Assembly: GCF_000166135.1 (NCBI RefSeq)
Contig: NC_014666.1
Coordinates: forward strand, 7,006,001-7,070,000
Origin: Pseudofrankia inefficax
GTDB lineage: Bacteria; Actinomycetota; Actinomycetes; Frankiales; Frankiaceae
Length of the DNA stretch: 64,000 bases
Reading direction: 5' to 3'
Positions 15,864 to 24,392 of this stretch are shown here, piece by piece (positions within the stretch are counted from its first letter, which is position 1; each line of letters starts with the position of its first letter). The position numbers were made by a program, and so were the translations under genes. Below the pieces are notes generated by a model. It saw only the letters and a program-made list of their open reading frames with translations. It searched no databases and had not been told where the DNA came from.

Positions 15864-16670
15864 GTGACTGTGGTCAGTCCGCTGACGGCGCACCGGGCCG
15901 GGAACGAGGACTACCTCGACCTGATGAAGCGGATCCTCACGAACACGATCTACCAGGATCCGCCCGTCTCCCGGGCCGAGGCGGCGTTCGACGGCGACCG
16001 GCGGGCCACCGGCCAGGACTGGCCGTCCGTCGCGCACACGATGGTGGGGCGGGCCCGGCTGGACAACGTCCACGCGTGCGCCGCCACGGCGATCACCGAG
16101 GGCGTCCCCGGCGACCTGGTCGAGACGGGGGTCTGGCGCGGCGGGACGGCGATCTTCATGCGCGCGGTCCTGCGTGCCTACGGGGCGACCGACCGGCTGG
16201 TGTGGGCCTGCGACTCGTTCGAGGGGATGCCGGTCAGCGGGCCGGACAGCCACCCGAGCGACCAGCAGACCCGGCTGCACCTGGCCAACGCCGTGCTGGC
16301 CATCCCGTTGGAGCAGGTGCGGGCCAACTTCGACGTCTACGGGCTGCTCGACGACCAGGTCCGGTTCCTGAAGGGATGGTTCCGCGACACGCTGCCCACG
16401 GCGCCGATCGAGCGGATCGCGGTGCTCAGGCTCGACGGTGACCTCTACGAGTCGACCATGGACACGCTGGACAGCCTGTACCCGAAGGTGTCACCGGGCG
16501 GATTCGTGATCATTGATGACTACCAGATCCCGGCCTGCCGCGAGGCGGTCCACGACTACCGCGACGCGCACGGCATCACCGCGCCTCTGACGCGGATCGA
16601 CCAGTGGGCGGTGTTCTGGCGCCTCCCGGGATCGACCCGCGACGAACGCGGAGACGACGGCCGCCAGTAG
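15864..16670 (+). CDS. TylF/MycF-family O-methyltransferase
   Basis: About 268 residues matching macrocin O-methyltransferase-like proteins. Visible are the SAM loop GDLVETGVWRGG, the acidic post-motif ACDSFEGMP, the metal-site-like LDGDLYEST and IIDDY with the following Tyr. The family methylates sugar hydroxyls in an Mg-dependent way in macrolide glycosides, but many homologues lie outside biosynthetic clusters. No polyketide or sugar genes are near, so the substrate is unknown. The GTG at 15864 fits the usual short N-terminus; another GTG two codons later is possible. Confidence 0.87.
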   Translation: MTVVSPLTAHRAGNEDYLDLMKRILTNTIYQDPPVSRAEAAFDGDRRATGQDWPSVAHTMVGRARLDNVHACAATAITEGVPGDLVETGVWRGGTAIFMRAVLRAYGATDRLVWACDSFEGMPVSGPDSHPSDQQTRLHLANAVLAIPLEQVRANFDVYGLLDDQVRFLKGWFRDTLPTAPIERIAVLRLDGDLYESTMDTLDSLYPKVSPGGFVIIDDYQIPACREAVHDYRDAHGITAPLTRIDQWAVFWRLPGSTRDERGDDGRQ

Positions 16671-16805
16671 CGGTACCCGCGTCGAGCGCCGCGCCGGGTT
16701 CACCGGCCCGGCCCGGGTCACGGGCCCGTGGCCAGGCCGGGTCACCTTTGGCGTCGTCCGCGCGTCGGATGGGCAGGTGTCCACACGACCGGCGGGAGAC
16801 GTCAG

Positions 16806-17117
16806 ATGAGCACGCGACGGCTGATCGACTTTGAGGTGACCTCGGACGAGGGGGCCGAGCGGGTCAACGAGGCGCTGGTCGGCGTCTTCGAGGCCCTGGC
16901 GGGACAACGACCGGACGGGGTCCGCCTCGCGTACTGGCGCGTGACGGGCGGCCGGCGCTTCCACGCCCTGATCGAGCTGGTCGACGAGGGTCCGAACCCC
17001 CTGATGGACATACCTGCCTCCCGGGCCCTCCCCGGCCTCATCGGCTCGTGCGTCGACGGCGGATATCCCCGTCCCGTGACCGTCGAGCTGGTCGGCAGCT
17101 ACGGATTCGATGTCTGA
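16806..17117 (+). CDS. Small protein upstream of a sigma factor, unknown function
   Basis: A 103-residue soluble protein with GGGAG seven bases before its ATG. The alternating pattern (RLIDFEVTSDEGAERVNEAL, GVRLAYWRVTGGRRFHALIEL, GYPRPVTVELVGSYGF) suggests a small alpha/beta barrel like monooxygenase-type ABM domains, but I cannot assign it. It overlaps the sigma-factor gene by eight bases, so the two are co-translated, and it may act with that regulator. Confidence 0.72.
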   Translation: MSTRRLIDFEVTSDEGAERVNEALVGVFEALAGQRPDGVRLAYWRVTGGRRFHALIELVDEGPNPLMDIPASRALPGLIGSCVDGGYPRPVTVELVGSYGFDV

Positions 17118-18003
17118 GGACCGGAGCACGCCGGCTCCGGCCGAGTCCCCGGCGGACCGCGCGGCGGTCTTTCACCGCGAGCGACCGCAGCTGCTCGCGG
17201 TGGCGTTTCGCGTCGTCGGGTCGGATTCCGACGCGCAGGACATCGTGCAGAATGCCTGGATTCGCTTCGCCGAGGCGGACCTCGGCGGAATACGCAATAT
17301 CCCGGCGTGGCTGACCACCGTGGTCACGCGGCTGTGTCTCGACTTCCTGCGCCGGGTCCGCGAGTTTCCCTGGGAACCTGCCGAGCTGCCGCTTACGCCG
17401 GACACTGACGACAGCCCTGAGGAGATCGCGCTGCTGGCGGGTGATCTCACCGAGGCATGCATGGTCGTCATCGGAGAACTGACGCCGCCGCAACGCGTCG
17501 CGCTCGTCCTGCACGACGTTTTCGGGGTGCCGTTCGACGAGGTGGCCCGCATCCTCGACACCACCGAGGGGTCGGCGAAGAAACTGGCCAGCCGGGCCCG
17601 TGGCCGGGTTCGCCGCGCGAGTGACGGCTCGGAGGCCGACCCGGCCGAGGCCCGTCGGGTGGTCGGGGCATTCCTGCTGGCCGCCCAGCACGGCGACCTC
17701 GACAGCCTGGTCAGGCTGCTCGATCCAGCGGTGACGAGAACAGCCGACCCGCAGGCACTCCCTGCCGGCGCGGCGGTGCGGCTGCGGGGAGCACCGGCGG
17801 TGGTCGCGGAGACCCGCGCGCTTCGGGGCACCGCTCGCGACGCCCGCGTCGCCCTGATCGACGGACGGCCCGGAATCGTGGTCGCGTCAGACCGCGGCCC
17901 GCGCACGGCGCTGGTATTCCAGATCGCCGGTGGCCGCATCGTCCATTACGACGTGGTGGCGGACCCGCGTCGGCTGGCCCTGCTGCGCATCGTCGAACAC
18001 TGA
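17110..18003 (+). CDS. ECF sigma factor, SigJ-like, with C-terminal SnoaL-type domain
   Basis: The 297-residue protein has sigma region 2 (LLAVAFRVVGSDSDAQDIVQNAWIRF), region 4 (LTPPQRVALVLHDVFGVPFDEVARIL, then TEGSAKKLASRARGRVR) and about 110 further residues with a SnoaL/NTF2-like fold (VVGAFLLAAQHGDLDSLVRLLDP ... GGRIVHYDVVADPRRL). In SigJ/ECF41-like sigma factors this tail replaces an anti-sigma protein and tunes activity. It overlaps a small gene upstream and is followed 44 bases later by a DoxX-like gene, a common partner of this sigma class. Confidence 0.92.
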   Translation: MSEDRSTPAPAESPADRAAVFHRERPQLLAVAFRVVGSDSDAQDIVQNAWIRFAEADLGGIRNIPAWLTTVVTRLCLDFLRRVREFPWEPAELPLTPDTDDSPEEIALLAGDLTEACMVVIGELTPPQRVALVLHDVFGVPFDEVARILDTTEGSAKKLASRARGRVRRASDGSEADPAEARRVVGAFLLAAQHGDLDSLVRLLDPAVTRTADPQALPAGAAVRLRGAPAVVAETRALRGTARDARVALIDGRPGIVVASDRGPRTALVFQIAGGRIVHYDVVADPRRLALLRIVEH

Positions 18004-18047
18004 AGGCATCGAGTCCGGCGCGGGCGCGCCGACTGGAGGAATTCGCA

Positions 18048-18398
18048 ATGTTCGTCCTTTACGTCGTCGTCGCCGGGGCGACGGTCCTCGCGAACACCGG
18101 AATCGCCGGCGCGGATCTGGTGCGGGCGGACTTCGTCCTCGCCAACTCCGCCGAGGTCGGCGTGCCCCGTTCCTGGCTGCCATGGCTGGCCGGGCTGAAA
18201 GCCGCCGGCGCGGCGGGCGTTCTCCTCGGCCTGCTCGGCGTCCCGGTGATAGGAATCGCGGCGGCGGGCGGACTGGTGGCGTTCTTCCTGGGCGCCGTCA
18301 TCGCGCACCTGCGGGCCCGCGTCTACCACAACGTCGCATTTCCCGGCTGCTATCTCGCGCTGGCCGTCGCCTCACTGGCCTTCGCCGCTCTGCGGTGA
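18048..18398 (+). CDS. DoxX-like four-helix membrane protein
   Basis: A 116-residue hydrophobic protein with four predicted membrane helices (start, LKAAGAAGVLLGLLG, IGIAAAGGLVAFFLGAV and the C-terminal LALAVASLAFAAL) and a His/Arg-containing loop before the last helix, as in DoxX_2 proteins. GGAGG lies eight bases before the ATG. It probably belongs to the SigJ-like operon. DoxX-like proteins are often controlled by redox or ECF regulators; the exact role is unknown. Confidence 0.85.
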   Translation: MFVLYVVVAGATVLANTGIAGADLVRADFVLANSAEVGVPRSWLPWLAGLKAAGAAGVLLGLLGVPVIGIAAAGGLVAFFLGAVIAHLRARVYHNVAFPGCYLALAVASLAFAALR

Positions 18399-18586
18399 CC
18401 TGGCGCCTGGCGCCGCCGGCGTCCTCGAAGGCGCGGCGGAGGTCCGGCCACGGGGGCACCACTCGGGTGAGCGGGTAACCGGTCGGGGCGCCCAGGCGTG
18501 GCGGCTCGCGGGGCGAACCAGCCCACGAAAGGCCAGGTCAGGGGCATTTACACGCTTCTCGAACCGACACGGTCTATGGTGCGAAT

Positions 18587-19459
18587 GTGGAGCTTCCCTA
18601 TATCGACGTGCTACTCGAGAACCGTAGCCAAGGCGATCGGACGGCGGATGCCTTCTCTCGGCACATACATTGGGGGCTATGGCCGCGGTTGCGCGGTACC
18701 GGAATTCGAGGACGAAGCGTCGTCGCCGCGCAGGAACGTCTCGATGACACGGTCGCCGGCGGAGCGCTTATCTCCGACGGCATGACCGTCCTGGATGTCG
18801 GCTGCGGTTTCGGGGGAACGCTGGGACGATTATCCGAACGATTACCGTCGGCACGGCTGGTCGGCGTGAACATCGACCACCGCCAGCTCACCCGGGCGCT
18901 GGCCACCCGAGCCCAGTTCATCTGCGCGGACGGCTGCGCGCTCCCGCTTCCCTCGACCGCCTTCGACGCGGTTCTCGCCGTCGAATGTATTTTCCATTTC
19001 CCATCCCGGCTCGCCTTCCTCCGGGAGGCGCAGCGGGTCCTGAAACCCGGCGGACGGCTGTCCCTTTCCGACTTCGTGCGGGTGGACCAGACCGAGCCGG
19101 GAAACGCCGTCAGCCGCTGGCTCGAGGACCAGGTCGCCAAGGGATACGGCCGGCAGTCGGCCTGGTCGGACGGCGACTACCGGGCGATGGCCGACAAGGC
19201 AGGACTCGTGGTCGAGCAGGACGCTGACGTCACGAGGCTCACCCTGCCCACCTACCTCTATCTGCTCGCGGACGGCATCGCTCGCGCCCTCACCGGCCGG
19301 GGGCACGTCCCCATCCGCTCCACGCTCGTGCTCTTTCTGCTCTCGGCCCTCGGCGCGGTCCGCTACCGGCTGGTGGTCCTGCGCAAGCCGGGCGCACCGG
19401 GCGTAGTGGGCGCACCGGGTGCTCTGGACGCTCTGGGCAAGGCGGGACGGTCTGGGTAG
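18587..19459 (+). CDS. SAM-dependent methyltransferase, class I
   Basis: A 290-residue Rossmann methyltransferase with motif I VLDVGCGFGGTLG, post-I LVGVNIDHRQL, motif II DAVLAVECIFHFP and motif III VLKPGGRLSLSDF. It resembles sterol/tocopherol/ubiquinone-type C- or O-methyltransferases of the UbiE group. The C-terminal quarter holds a hydrophobic stretch (STLVLFLLSALGAV) and a Gly/Ala/Pro-rich tail. Twelve bases later comes a short-chain dehydrogenase, itself coupled to a sterol-reductase-like gene, so the three may act on one isoprenoid or sterol-like substrate; that is inference. GTG start; ribosome site weak. Confidence 0.87.
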   Translation: MELPYIDVLLENRSQGDRTADAFSRHIHWGLWPRLRGTGIRGRSVVAAQERLDDTVAGGALISDGMTVLDVGCGFGGTLGRLSERLPSARLVGVNIDHRQLTRALATRAQFICADGCALPLPSTAFDAVLAVECIFHFPSRLAFLREAQRVLKPGGRLSLSDFVRVDQTEPGNAVSRWLEDQVAKGYGRQSAWSDGDYRAMADKAGLVVEQDADVTRLTLPTYLYLLADGIARALTGRGHVPIRSTLVLFLLSALGAVRYRLVVLRKPGAPGVVGAPGALDALGKAGRSG

Positions 19460-19470
19460 GGTCGCCCTCT

Positions 19471-20265
19471 ATGGCCGCGCCCCGCACCCACCCGCCGGCG
19501 GGGCCGTGGGCCGTCGTCGCCGGGGCCTCCGAGGGCCTCGGCGCCGCCTGGGTCGAGGCGCTCGCCCGGCGCGGCCTGCACGTCCTAGCCGTCGCGCGCC
19601 GTCCCGAGCCGCTCGAACAGCTGGCCCGGCGCCTGTCCGGCGAGCACGGGGTCGAGGTGCGCCCGCTGGCCGCCGACCTCGCCGAGCCGGACTTCGGGGA
19701 CCGCCTCGCCGCGGCCGCCAGCGGGCTCGAGATCGGCACGGCCGTCTACAACGCGGCCTTCTCCTTCGCCGGCCCCCTGCTGGACCATCCGCCACGGGAC
19801 GCCCAGCGCCTCGTCGACGTCAACATCCGCGGCCCGCTGGCCCTCATCCACCAGCTCGTCCCGGCGATGACCGGGCGCCGCCGCGGCTCGCTCGTCCTGA
19901 TGTCCTCGCTGGCCGGCAACCAGGGCGGCCCGAGCCTCGCCGCCTACGCCGCCAGCAAGGCCTTCACCACGTCGCTGGCCGAGAGCCTGCACGCGGAGCT
20001 GCGGCCCGCCGGCGTCGACGTCCTCGCCTGTGTGGCCGGCGCGGTGCGCACGCCCGGCTACGCCGCGACGGTCGGGCGCGACGCGCCGGGCACCCTCGAC
20101 CCCGCTCAGGTCGTCGAGGCCGCCCTCGCGGGCCTGGGCCGCAGGGCGCTCGTCACCCCGGGCCACCTGAACAAGCTCGCCGCGTTCGCCATGCGTCGTG
20201 TGCTCCCGCGCGCCACCGCCACCGCCATCATGGGTCGCGCAGTGAAGGGCTTCGACGCACCGTGA
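19471..20265 (+). CDS. Short-chain dehydrogenase/reductase
   Basis: The 264-residue protein has a classical SDR fold: cofactor loop AGASEGLGAAW, a NAA motif in VYNAAFSFAG, catalytic Ser in SLVLMSSLAGN and YAASK with the catalytic Tyr and Lys. The C-terminal region (VLPRATATAIMGRAV) is like that of reductases acting on lipophilic substrates such as 3-oxo-lipids or steroids. The stop overlaps the GTG of the following ERG4/ERG24-like gene (GTGA), so co-translation and a joint pathway are likely. Confidence 0.9.
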   Translation: MAAPRTHPPAGPWAVVAGASEGLGAAWVEALARRGLHVLAVARRPEPLEQLARRLSGEHGVEVRPLAADLAEPDFGDRLAAAASGLEIGTAVYNAAFSFAGPLLDHPPRDAQRLVDVNIRGPLALIHQLVPAMTGRRRGSLVLMSSLAGNQGGPSLAAYAASKAFTTSLAESLHAELRPAGVDVLACVAGAVRTPGYAATVGRDAPGTLDPAQVVEAALAGLGRRALVTPGHLNKLAAFAMRRVLPRATATAIMGRAVKGFDAP

Positions 20266-21332
20266 TCCTCGGCTTCTTCCTCCCGTGGATCGCCTTCGGC
20301 GCGATCCTCGCCCTGCACGTCGTGCTGCCCGCCCGCTGGATCGACGGCTACGTGCGCGACGATCAGAACCGACCGCTGCGCTACCGGCTCAACGGCCTCC
20401 TGGTCCTCGTGGCCACCGTGGGGATCGCCGTCCTGCTCGTCGCCGCGCACGCGGTGCCGGCCGACGAGCTCTGGCGGCACCGGTGGGCCGGGCTCGCCGG
20501 TGCCTGCGTCTTCGGCCTGCTGTTCACCGCCGCCCTCGTGCTGCCCGCCCCGCCGACCGGCAGGCCGCTGCTCGCCGACCTATACCTCGGCCGCCGGGAG
20601 AACCCGCGCTGGCGCGGCGGCAGGGTCGACGCGAAGATGTTTCTCTACCTGGCGGGCGCGGTGCTGCTGGAGCTCAACGTCCTGTCGTTCGCCGCCCACC
20701 AGCATCGCGCGATCGGCCACGTCAGCGCCGCCGTCGCGCTCTCGGCCGGGCTGCTGACCTACTTCGTGGTGGACTACCTCACCTTCGAGCACGTCCACCT
20801 CTACACGTACGACCTCTTCGCCGAGCGGGTGGGCTTCAAGCTCGGCTGGGGCTGCCTGGTCTTCTACCCGTACTTCTACTGTGTGGGCCTCTGGGCGCGG
20901 GCCGGCCGGCCCGACCCGCACGCGCCCCTCTGGCTGCTGGTCCTCGCCGGGGTCGTCTTCGCCACCGGCTGGACGCTCGCCCGCGGGGCGAACATGCAGA
21001 AGTTCCTCTTCAAACGCGATCCCACGGCCCGCGCCTTCGGCCTGCTGGAGCCGCGTTCGGTCAGCGACGGTGCACGCACGCTGCTCTGCGGTGGTTTCTG
21101 GGGCGCCGCCCGCCACATCAACTACCTCGGCGAGATCCTCATGGCCACCGGCATCACCCTCGCCCTCGGCACGCCCGGTGACCTGGTGCCCTGGCTGTAC
21201 CCCCTTTATTACGTCGGACTGCTCGTGCCGCGCCAGATCGACGACGACCGCCGCTGCGCCGCGAAGTACGGCCCGCTCTGGGACGAGTACCGCGCTCGCG
21301 TGCGCTGGCGGATCATCCCCGGGATCTACTGA
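20262..21332 (+). CDS. Sterol reductase-like membrane protein (ERG4/ERG24 family)
   Basis: A 356-residue polytopic membrane protein with 8-10 predicted helices. Its C-terminal part carries the ERG4/ERG24 signature: HINYLGEILMATG and LLVPRQIDDDRRCAAKYG, then WDEYRARV and a final WRIIPGIY, very close to the ending of eukaryotic delta-14 and C-24(28) sterol reductases. The loop containing GANMQKFLFKRDP is also typical. These enzymes reduce sterol double bonds with NADPH in the membrane. Sterol synthesis is rare in bacteria and no squalene epoxidase or lanosterol synthase gene is here, so a hopanoid, carotenoid or exogenous steroid is possible. Start GTG overlaps the SDR stop; it converges on the acyltransferase with a three-base gap. 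Confidence 0.85.
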   Translation: MILGFFLPWIAFGAILALHVVLPARWIDGYVRDDQNRPLRYRLNGLLVLVATVGIAVLLVAAHAVPADELWRHRWAGLAGACVFGLLFTAALVLPAPPTGRPLLADLYLGRRENPRWRGGRVDAKMFLYLAGAVLLELNVLSFAAHQHRAIGHVSAAVALSAGLLTYFVVDYLTFEHVHLYTYDLFAERVGFKLGWGCLVFYPYFYCVGLWARAGRPDPHAPLWLLVLAGVVFATGWTLARGANMQKFLFKRDPTARAFGLLEPRSVSDGARTLLCGGFWGAARHINYLGEILMATGITLALGTPGDLVPWLYPLYYVGLLVPRQIDDDRRCAAKYGPLWDEYRARVRWRIIPGIY

Positions 21333-21335
21333 GCC

Positions 21336-22496
21336 TCAGCGGGCCACGGGCGCCGCGGGATCGACGGGTGCCGGCCTGGTCGCCGGCACGCCCGCCTCGG
21401 CGGGTGGGCCACTGTCGGCCCTGGCCAGGAAGCGGGGGCTGTAGTCCTTCAGACGCAGGGCGCGGCGTTCGACCGCGAACCAGCTGGCCGTCGCGAGGGC
21501 CAGCCCGGCGGCGAAGCTCGCGGCGTAGAAGGCGCCGAGGTTCCAGCGGGCCACGCCGTAGAGGACGAGCAGCTGCTGCGCGGGCATCGCGTAGATGTAC
21601 AGCCCGTAGGACAGGTCGTGGCGGCGCAGGACCGCCGGCGCCGGCAGCCGCGCCGAGAGCCACAGGCAGACGTAGGCAAGCGGCGGCCCGATCAGCACGT
21701 AGGGGTGCGGGTCGAAGCGGTACACCACGAGCAGCCAGGCCACCGCCACCCCCGCCAGCACGTCCGAGAACGGCACCCGGTCCTGGTAGAGGTGCAGCAG
21801 CATCCCCGCGGAGAACAGCAGGCTGAACCGGGTCGGCGCGTCGAGGTGGACGAAGACGACCGTCGCGACCGAGGGCACGAAGGCGTGGAAGGCGAGCACC
21901 GCCCAGAGCGCGGCACTCAGGCCGAGCAGCAGCCGCCGACGGGCCAACAGCCCGAGCGCTCCCAGCACCGCGATGGTCAGGTAGCAGGCGAACTCCCAGC
22001 TCAGCGTCCACAGTGAGCCGTCCCACTTCGCGGCCACCGGAACGTGCGCCGGGGTACCCGAGACGTCCCAGACGTTCACGACCAGGGCGATATTGCGCAG
22101 GACGTAGACGAACGGGTCGTGCGCCGAGGTGAAGAAGCCGCCGAGCGACGAGTGACGGTGAAGCCACGCGACCGGCGCGGCGACGAACGCGGTGACCACC
22201 AGACAGGTCCAGTACGCCGGAAAGATACGCAGGCACCGGTGCCAGAGGTACCGTCCCGCCGGCAGACCGAGCCTGCTTCCCGTGATGAGGAAACCGCTGA
22301 TCACGAAGAACGCGTCGACGGCGAACATGGACAGCTCGCCGTGGCCGAAGTAAAGGCCGACACCGCGCCCGCTGATCGGCAGGCAGTGCGAGGCGACGAC
22401 GAAGCCGGCAAGCAGCAGACGTATCAGGTTCATGCTGTTGCGGGACCGGTCAAAAGCCTCCGCCACGGTACGGCCACGTAACCCGGCAAGGATCAT
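21336..22496 (-). CDS. Acyltransferase family 3 membrane protein (OafA-like)
   Basis: A 386-residue protein with about ten membrane helices. It starts with the family's N-terminal signature (NSMNLIRLLLAGFVVASHCLP; His in the first helix) and FFVISGFLITGS, followed by YLWHRCLRIFPAYW. These proteins transfer acyl groups to sugars, peptidoglycan or antibiotics at the membrane. GGAGG lies four bases before the ATG at 22496. A much longer upstream open frame exists but is not supported. There is no partner SGNH domain in this protein; a separate membrane SGNH hydrolase is at 35216. Confidence 0.9.
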   Translation of the reverse strand: MILAGLRGRTVAEAFDRSRNSMNLIRLLLAGFVVASHCLPISGRGVGLYFGHGELSMFAVDAFFVISGFLITGSRLGLPAGRYLWHRCLRIFPAYWTCLVVTAFVAAPVAWLHRHSSLGGFFTSAHDPFVYVLRNIALVVNVWDVSGTPAHVPVAAKWDGSLWTLSWEFACYLTIAVLGALGLLARRRLLLGLSAALWAVLAFHAFVPSVATVVFVHLDAPTRFSLLFSAGMLLHLYQDRVPFSDVLAGVAVAWLLVVYRFDPHPYVLIGPPLAYVCLWLSARLPAPAVLRRHDLSYGLYIYAMPAQQLLVLYGVARWNLGAFYAASFAAGLALATASWFAVERRALRLKDYSPRFLARADSGPPAEAGVPATRPAPVDPAAPVAR

Positions 22497-22660
22497 TTTG
22501 CCTCCAGGGCACGCGCCTCGGGCACGCCCTGGCCCGGCCGCGGCGGATCGGTCGAGTCGATTAAAGAACGCGCCGTCGCGTTTGTCGCCCCCTTTCGGAC
22601 CAACGGCTGTTTCTTCGATTCGCGGGTAAATGTTGAATGGCGGTCCGCGAGTAAGGCCGT

Positions 22661-24073
22661 TCAGACGCCGTGGGTGGCGAGGAGGCAGACGTCGTCCTCG
22701 CGATCGAGCGGGCCGGCGACCTCGGCGAGAAGCCGGTCGCAGAGCGCGTCCAGCTCGCCGGCGCCGGCGGCGAGGCTCGTCGCCGCGGCCGTGGCGAGGG
22801 CGTCGAGCCGGTCGGTGAGGGAGGCGTCGCGGCGCTCGATCAGCCCGTCGCTGTAGAGCAACAGACGACTGGCCGGCGGCAGGGTCCTGGTCCCCTCGCC
22901 GTAGCCGTATCCCGGTTCGACGCCGAGCATGGGGCCGTGCACGTCGTCGAGGTACTCGGCGCCCGTGCTGGACAGAACCAACGGCGGCGGATGGCCGGCG
23001 CACGACCAGGTGAGCCGGCCGCTGTCGGGGGCGAGCGTGGCGACGACCGCGGTGGCGAGGATGTCGTCCTGCGCGGCGACGAGGTTGGCGGACAGCTGGG
23101 TGGTGATGGCGGCCGGGTCACGGCCCTCGATCGCGTAGGCGTGGGCGGCGTGGCGCAGCTCGGCCATCGCCGAGACGGCGGGCAGGCCGTGGCCGCCGAC
23201 GTCGCCGACGACCAGGGTGACGGTTCCGTCCGGCCGCACGGCGGCGTCGTACCAGTCGCCCCCGATCTCCGCGTCCCGGCCGGCCGGCAGGTACCGGGCG
23301 ACGAGCTTCAGGCCCGGCATGGTGGGCAGCGCCCGTGGCAGGATCGCGCGCTGCAGAATCTCGACGACGGACCGTTGGCGTTCGTGCAGCCTGGCCCGTT
23401 CGACCGCCTGGGCGTAGACGCCGGTGAGGGTGCGCAGGTAGGCACGTTCGTCCTCGTCGAAGGACCGAGGACCGGACCAGGCGAGGGAGAGCACCCCGAT
23501 GATCCGACCGGAGACGATGAGCGGCAGGGTCGCCGAGGCATCGATGCCGATCGCGTCGAAGACCTCCCGGCGGTCCGGAAAGTCGGCCAGGTAGCCGGCC
23601 CGGCTCCGGTCGAAGCGCGGCCGACCGGTCCGCACGACCTCGCCGAGGGCGGCGGGGCCCGGGTTGCGGGCGTGCACCCAGATGTCGGTGAAGACTGGAT
23701 CGGACATCGTCGGCCAGGCCAGCACCCGACCGGGTGATCCGTCCTCGCCGAACAGGACGAACCCGGCGAAGGTCACCGCCGCGTCGTCGGCGGCGGTCCG
23801 GAACGCCACGTCGGCCACGTCCGCGACGGTCAGCACCGTCCCCAGCGCACTGGTGGCCGCCAGCAGCCGCCGGGATCGCACCAGCGCCTGGGACAACGAC
23901 GAGATCAGCTCGTCGGCGGCGGGGCTCGGCCGGCCGGCGGGGAAGGCCACGCCCGGCGGACCGATGCCCCCGGGCGGACCGACTCCCCTGGGTGGACCGA
24001 CACCGCGGCGCGGCTCGCCGGCAACGGTGCCGTCGACGGCGGCGGGCTGCTCGGCTTGCCCCATCTGCCTCAT
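22661..24073 (-). CDS. GAF-domain PP2C/SpoIIE phosphatase (RsbU-like)
   Basis: About 470 residues: a short Pro/Gly-rich leader with repeated GVGPP/GIGPP units, a GAF sensor domain (LTVADVADVAFRTAADDAAV ... IGVLSLAWSGPRSFDEDERAYL), a helical linker (YAQAVERARLHERQRSVVEILQ) and a C-terminal SpoIIE phosphatase domain. The phosphatase metal-site motifs are GGDWYDA and VVGDVGGHG, with DDVCLLA near the end. Such proteins dephosphorylate STAS anti-anti-sigma factors in response to a signal. The GAF ligand is unknown. The ATG at 24073 with GAGGGGG six bases upstream is preferred over the one at 24148. A hairpin/operator lies upstream. Confidence 0.9.
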   Translation of the reverse strand: MRQMGQAEQPAAVDGTVAGEPRRGVGPPRGVGPPGGIGPPGVAFPAGRPSPAADELISSLSQALVRSRRLLAATSALGTVLTVADVADVAFRTAADDAAVTFAGFVLFGEDGSPGRVLAWPTMSDPVFTDIWVHARNPGPAALGEVVRTGRPRFDRSRAGYLADFPDRREVFDAIGIDASATLPLIVSGRIIGVLSLAWSGPRSFDEDERAYLRTLTGVYAQAVERARLHERQRSVVEILQRAILPRALPTMPGLKLVARYLPAGRDAEIGGDWYDAAVRPDGTVTLVVGDVGGHGLPAVSAMAELRHAAHAYAIEGRDPAAITTQLSANLVAAQDDILATAVVATLAPDSGRLTWSCAGHPPPLVLSSTGAEYLDDVHGPMLGVEPGYGYGEGTRTLPPASRLLLYSDGLIERRDASLTDRLDALATAAATSLAAGAGELDALCDRLLAEVAGPLDREDDVCLLATHGV

Positions 24074-24392
24074 CGTCTGCCCCCTCGGCCCGACGTCGGC
24101 ATGGCCGCGGACGAGACACCGCCCGGGAAGTACCAGACAGTGGTCCATCGTAACAGTGCGTTACCACACGGGCGTGTGGTCGAGGGCTTCGGCCAGGACC
24201 CCGGGCGGCCGAGGCGACGCGGTCCAGGCCGTGATCCCGTCGCTCGGCCTCAGGTTCCCGGCCTCGCCGCGCTGACGGCCGACCCCGACAGCGCCGCCTA
24301 CGCCGGTCCGCCCGCCGGACTCCCGTCACGGCTGATCGGCGCGGACGACCCAGAATGGGGGCTCCGGCCGTCGGACGGCGAGAGGACCTGGG
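24074..24392. promoter_or_regulatory. Divergent intergenic region with two adjoining palindromes
   Basis: This gap of about 320 bases separates the SpoIIE phosphatase and the glycerophosphodiesterase. It contains GTAAC-5-GTTAC at 24150-24164 and directly next to it ACCACAC-GGGC-GTGTGGT at 24163-24180, a perfect 7-4-7 inverted repeat. They may be operators for either gene, or a transcribed stem. No gene is evident in the rest. Confidence 0.4.
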
